A stretch of 15,497 nucleotides of DNA from Ruminococcus sp. Its GTDB lineage: Bacteria; Bacillota; Clostridia; Oscillospirales; Ruminococcaceae. Shown in pieces: positions 14,184-15,497 of the stretch. The stretch spans positions 1 to 15,497 of the forward strand of contig DMBA01000250.1 in the NCBI GenBank assembly GCA_003446315.1, in the 5' to 3' direction. The first letter of the stretch is position 1. Each line of letters opens with the position of its first letter. The notes under the pieces are model-generated. The model saw only the letters and a list, made by a program, of their open reading frames with translations. It searched no databases and was not told where the DNA came from. The position numbers and the translations under genes were made by a program.

Positions 14184-14421
14184 ACTCGAACACGGGGAAT
14201 GTGCAGAAGCACGGGTAGCTGCACGATTCCGAGCTCCGTGATATGCGGCCGAAAGGCGCGTATCAACTGCAACATTCATGGTCGGCAAACAGCCGCAGGC
14301 TCCGCCGGGAGCATGCCGACGGAGAATCGCCGAACCCAACCCAACAAAACCAAATAAAAACATTGCGTTTGAACCGGAAAGGCGGCTTTTTCGGGAACAA
14401 ACCAGAAAGGATCAAGTTGTC
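14184..14421 (+). promoter_or_regulatory. Multi-hairpin intergenic RNA leader before the scaffoldin gene
   Basis: This 238-nt gap has no gene but strong inverted repeats. (1) CACGG, GGAAT and GTGCAG (14191-14206) pair with CTGCAC, ATTCC and CCGTG (14219-14240), giving a 16-bp stem interrupted by bulges. (2) A ten-pair stem (14240-14250 with 14255-14264) has a GAAA tetraloop and one bulged G. (3) GTCGGC/GCCGAC (14281-14286 with 14315-14320) encloses GCTCC-gccg-GGAGC. (4) A nine-pair hairpin (14374-14382 with 14386-14394) lies 27 nt before the start codon. No U-tract terminator and no clear promoter are seen, so it is probably an internal structured or processed region of a dicistronic transcript. 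It does not match riboswitch consensus sequences that I know. Confidence 0.6.
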
Positions 14422-15497
14422 ATGAAGAAATTCATCTCTGCTCTTTCGTCGTTCGTAATCGCAACGACGGCTATGGGCGGCACCTTTGCCATCAGCACAG
14501 ATGCTGCAACAAATACTGCGGTCGATTCAACAGTGATCGCATTCAGATCAAACGGTGAATCCACAGTACAGGCAGCAGCCGGTGATAAGGTTCCGGTATC
14601 TCTTTACATTCCGCAGTCCAGCGGTTTTAACACCCTTGCCCTGAAAATGACCATCAATGGCGCTGAAACAATGGGTAAAGGTTCTGTTAAGAAACTGGAT
14701 GGTACTGTAGTTAATAACTATAAGTATGCATTCGGTAACTATGGCATCACCGCTTCCGAAGGTAACTTCCCGAGACCCTGCTGCCTCGAATCCGGTGCAA
14801 TCTCCGGCGCAAAGAAGTACGCCGGTTATCATAAGACAGGCGGTATGACCTACTTCACTGCTGATGCAATGAACCTTCAGTATATTGCAAAGCATGCTGC
14901 AACCAGAGAGGCAGATAAGGGCGGTCCGTGCGATATGGACTCCTACGCTGCATGGGATGCAGCAGGTCAGCCTGACTATGCAAACTATACCCCTGTTACC
15001 ACATGGACCGAGGACGAGGAATGGGCATATAAGTATTCCTTCGTTGATTTCGATCTGAACCTGCCGGCAGATCTGCCGGACGGCACCTATGTGCTGGATG
15101 TTTATCAGGATGAGTACTTCGTCTGCACACCTTCTTCCCTGTTCCTGCCTGACGGCACAGAGAAGCCGGATTATGCAGAGGGCGAAAATGATCCGCACAA
15201 GACCACTGGTAAGTCCAGTGCATCCGGTGTGAAAGGCGAGCAGAAGCTCACTTCTAAGCCGCTGACCATCGTTGTCGGCGATCCGACTCCGGGTACCACC
15301 ACAGTTTCTCAGACCACTACGAAGGTCACCACCACCACTCCGGGTAAGACTGTGAACACCGATGGCAAGATCATCTACAACCTCATTCCGGCTGGCAAGG
15401 ATTATACTGCTGCTGCTGACGGTTCTACCGGCAACAACGTCGTAAAGGCAGAAGCCGGCGAGGAACTCACCATTCACTGGACTGTTAAGAACGATGT
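14422..15497 (+). CDS. Large secreted scaffoldin-like protein, N-terminal 358 residues (cut by window edge)
   Basis: The start ATG at 14422 follows AGAAAGGA. The product begins with a Sec signal peptide (about 1-29, cleavage near TDA). A large domain (about 33-287) starts with a cohesin-like strand pattern (GDKVPVSLYIPQSSGFNTLA) and ends TSKPLTIVVGD. It has four cysteines (120, 121, 170, 235) and aromatic-rich inserts. A Thr-rich linker (about 288-312) follows, then the beginning of a second, cohesin-like module (KIIYNLIPAGKDY... AGEELTIHWTVKND). Domain-linker-domain architecture right after a cohesin-dockerin adaptor gene suggests the primary or anchoring scaffoldin of the sca cluster (ScaA/ScaB position). 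Codons are strongly biased to C-ending forms (ACC, AAC, TAC), fitting high expression. No dockerin, CBM or sortase signal is within the visible part, so the exact class is unknown. Confidence 0.75.
   Translation, partial: MKKFISALSSFVIATTAMGGTFAISTDAATNTAVDSTVIAFRSNGESTVQAAAGDKVPVSLYIPQSSGFNTLALKMTINGAETMGKGSVKKLDGTVVNNYKYAFGNYGITASEGNFPRPCCLESGAISGAKKYAGYHKTGGMTYFTADAMNLQYIAKHAATREADKGGPCDMDSYAAWDAAGQPDYANYTPVTTWTEDEEWAYKYSFVDFDLNLPADLPDGTYVLDVYQDEYFVCTPSSLFLPDGTEKPDYAEGENDPHKTTGKSSASGVKGEQKLTSKPLTIVVGDPTPGTTTVSQTTTKVTTTTPGKTVNTDGKIIYNLIPAGKDYTAAADGSTGNNVVKAEAGEELTIHWTVKND

Noticed and set aside
14184..14421. Cyclic-di-GMP-I or other known riboswitch before the scaffoldin gene
   Set aside because: A GGCAAAC string is present, but the other conserved core elements (for example ACGCAAAGC) are absent.
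1..15497. CRISPR arrays, tRNA or rRNA genes, insertion sequences, phage genes
   Set aside because: No regularly spaced repeats, no tRNA or rRNA segments, no transposase, integrase or terminal inverted repeats were seen.

Overview
The window looks like chromosomal DNA from a cellulolytic, anaerobic Firmicute of the Ruminococcus group (R. flavefaciens / R. champanellensis relatives). The main evidence is a secreted protein with one cohesin-like module and a C-terminal dockerin, followed directly by a large secreted multi-module protein with Thr-rich linkers. This resembles the start of the Ruminococcus 'sca' cellulosome cluster, where a ScaC-like adaptor precedes the bigger scaffoldins. Other supporting features are AdhE fermentation, a Na+-pump decarboxylase, class 1B DHODH (pyrK/pyrD), a GerA-type spore germinant receptor, strong Gram-positive ribosome binding sites and sigma-A promoters. 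The species is an inference; no 16S or other marker is present.

Layout. (1) 1-2973, minus strand: a Na+-translocating decarboxylase gamma-beta pair (oadG, oadB) from a clear promoter at 2945-2973, closed by a strong terminator, then the N-terminal two-fifths of adhE running off the left edge. (2) 3089-7349, plus strand: a pyrimidine operon pyrF-(decayed 350-bp stretch)-pyrK-pyrD, translationally coupled to a histidine-phosphatase-family gene and to ruvX, closed by a hairpin terminator. (3) 7375-7994, minus strand: a 57-residue small protein and acpP, with a consensus promoter for acpP. (4) 8028-11501, minus strand: a compact gerAA-gerAB-gerAC operon with its own terminator and a sigma-G-like forespore promoter. 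(5) 11530-13007, plus strand: a lipoprotein of the CapA/PGA_cap metallophosphatase-like family with promoter, overlapping inverted repeat and terminator. (6) 13070-15497, plus strand: the cellulosome locus, with a consensus promoter, a 250-nt leader, a cohesin-dockerin adaptor gene, a heavily structured 238-nt intergenic leader, and the 5' 358 codons of a large scaffoldin-like gene.

How the parts fit. The left half is housekeeping and energy metabolism: ethanol formation, Na+ pumping, pyrimidine and fatty-acid synthesis. The ger operon implies that this fibre degrader, or its ancestor, makes spores that sense nutrients. The right end is the surface machinery for plant-fibre attack. The least explained signals are the multi-hairpin RNA between the two scaffoldin genes, the unusual N-terminal domain of the large scaffoldin, and the in-frame coding-like relic fused to the front of pyrK.
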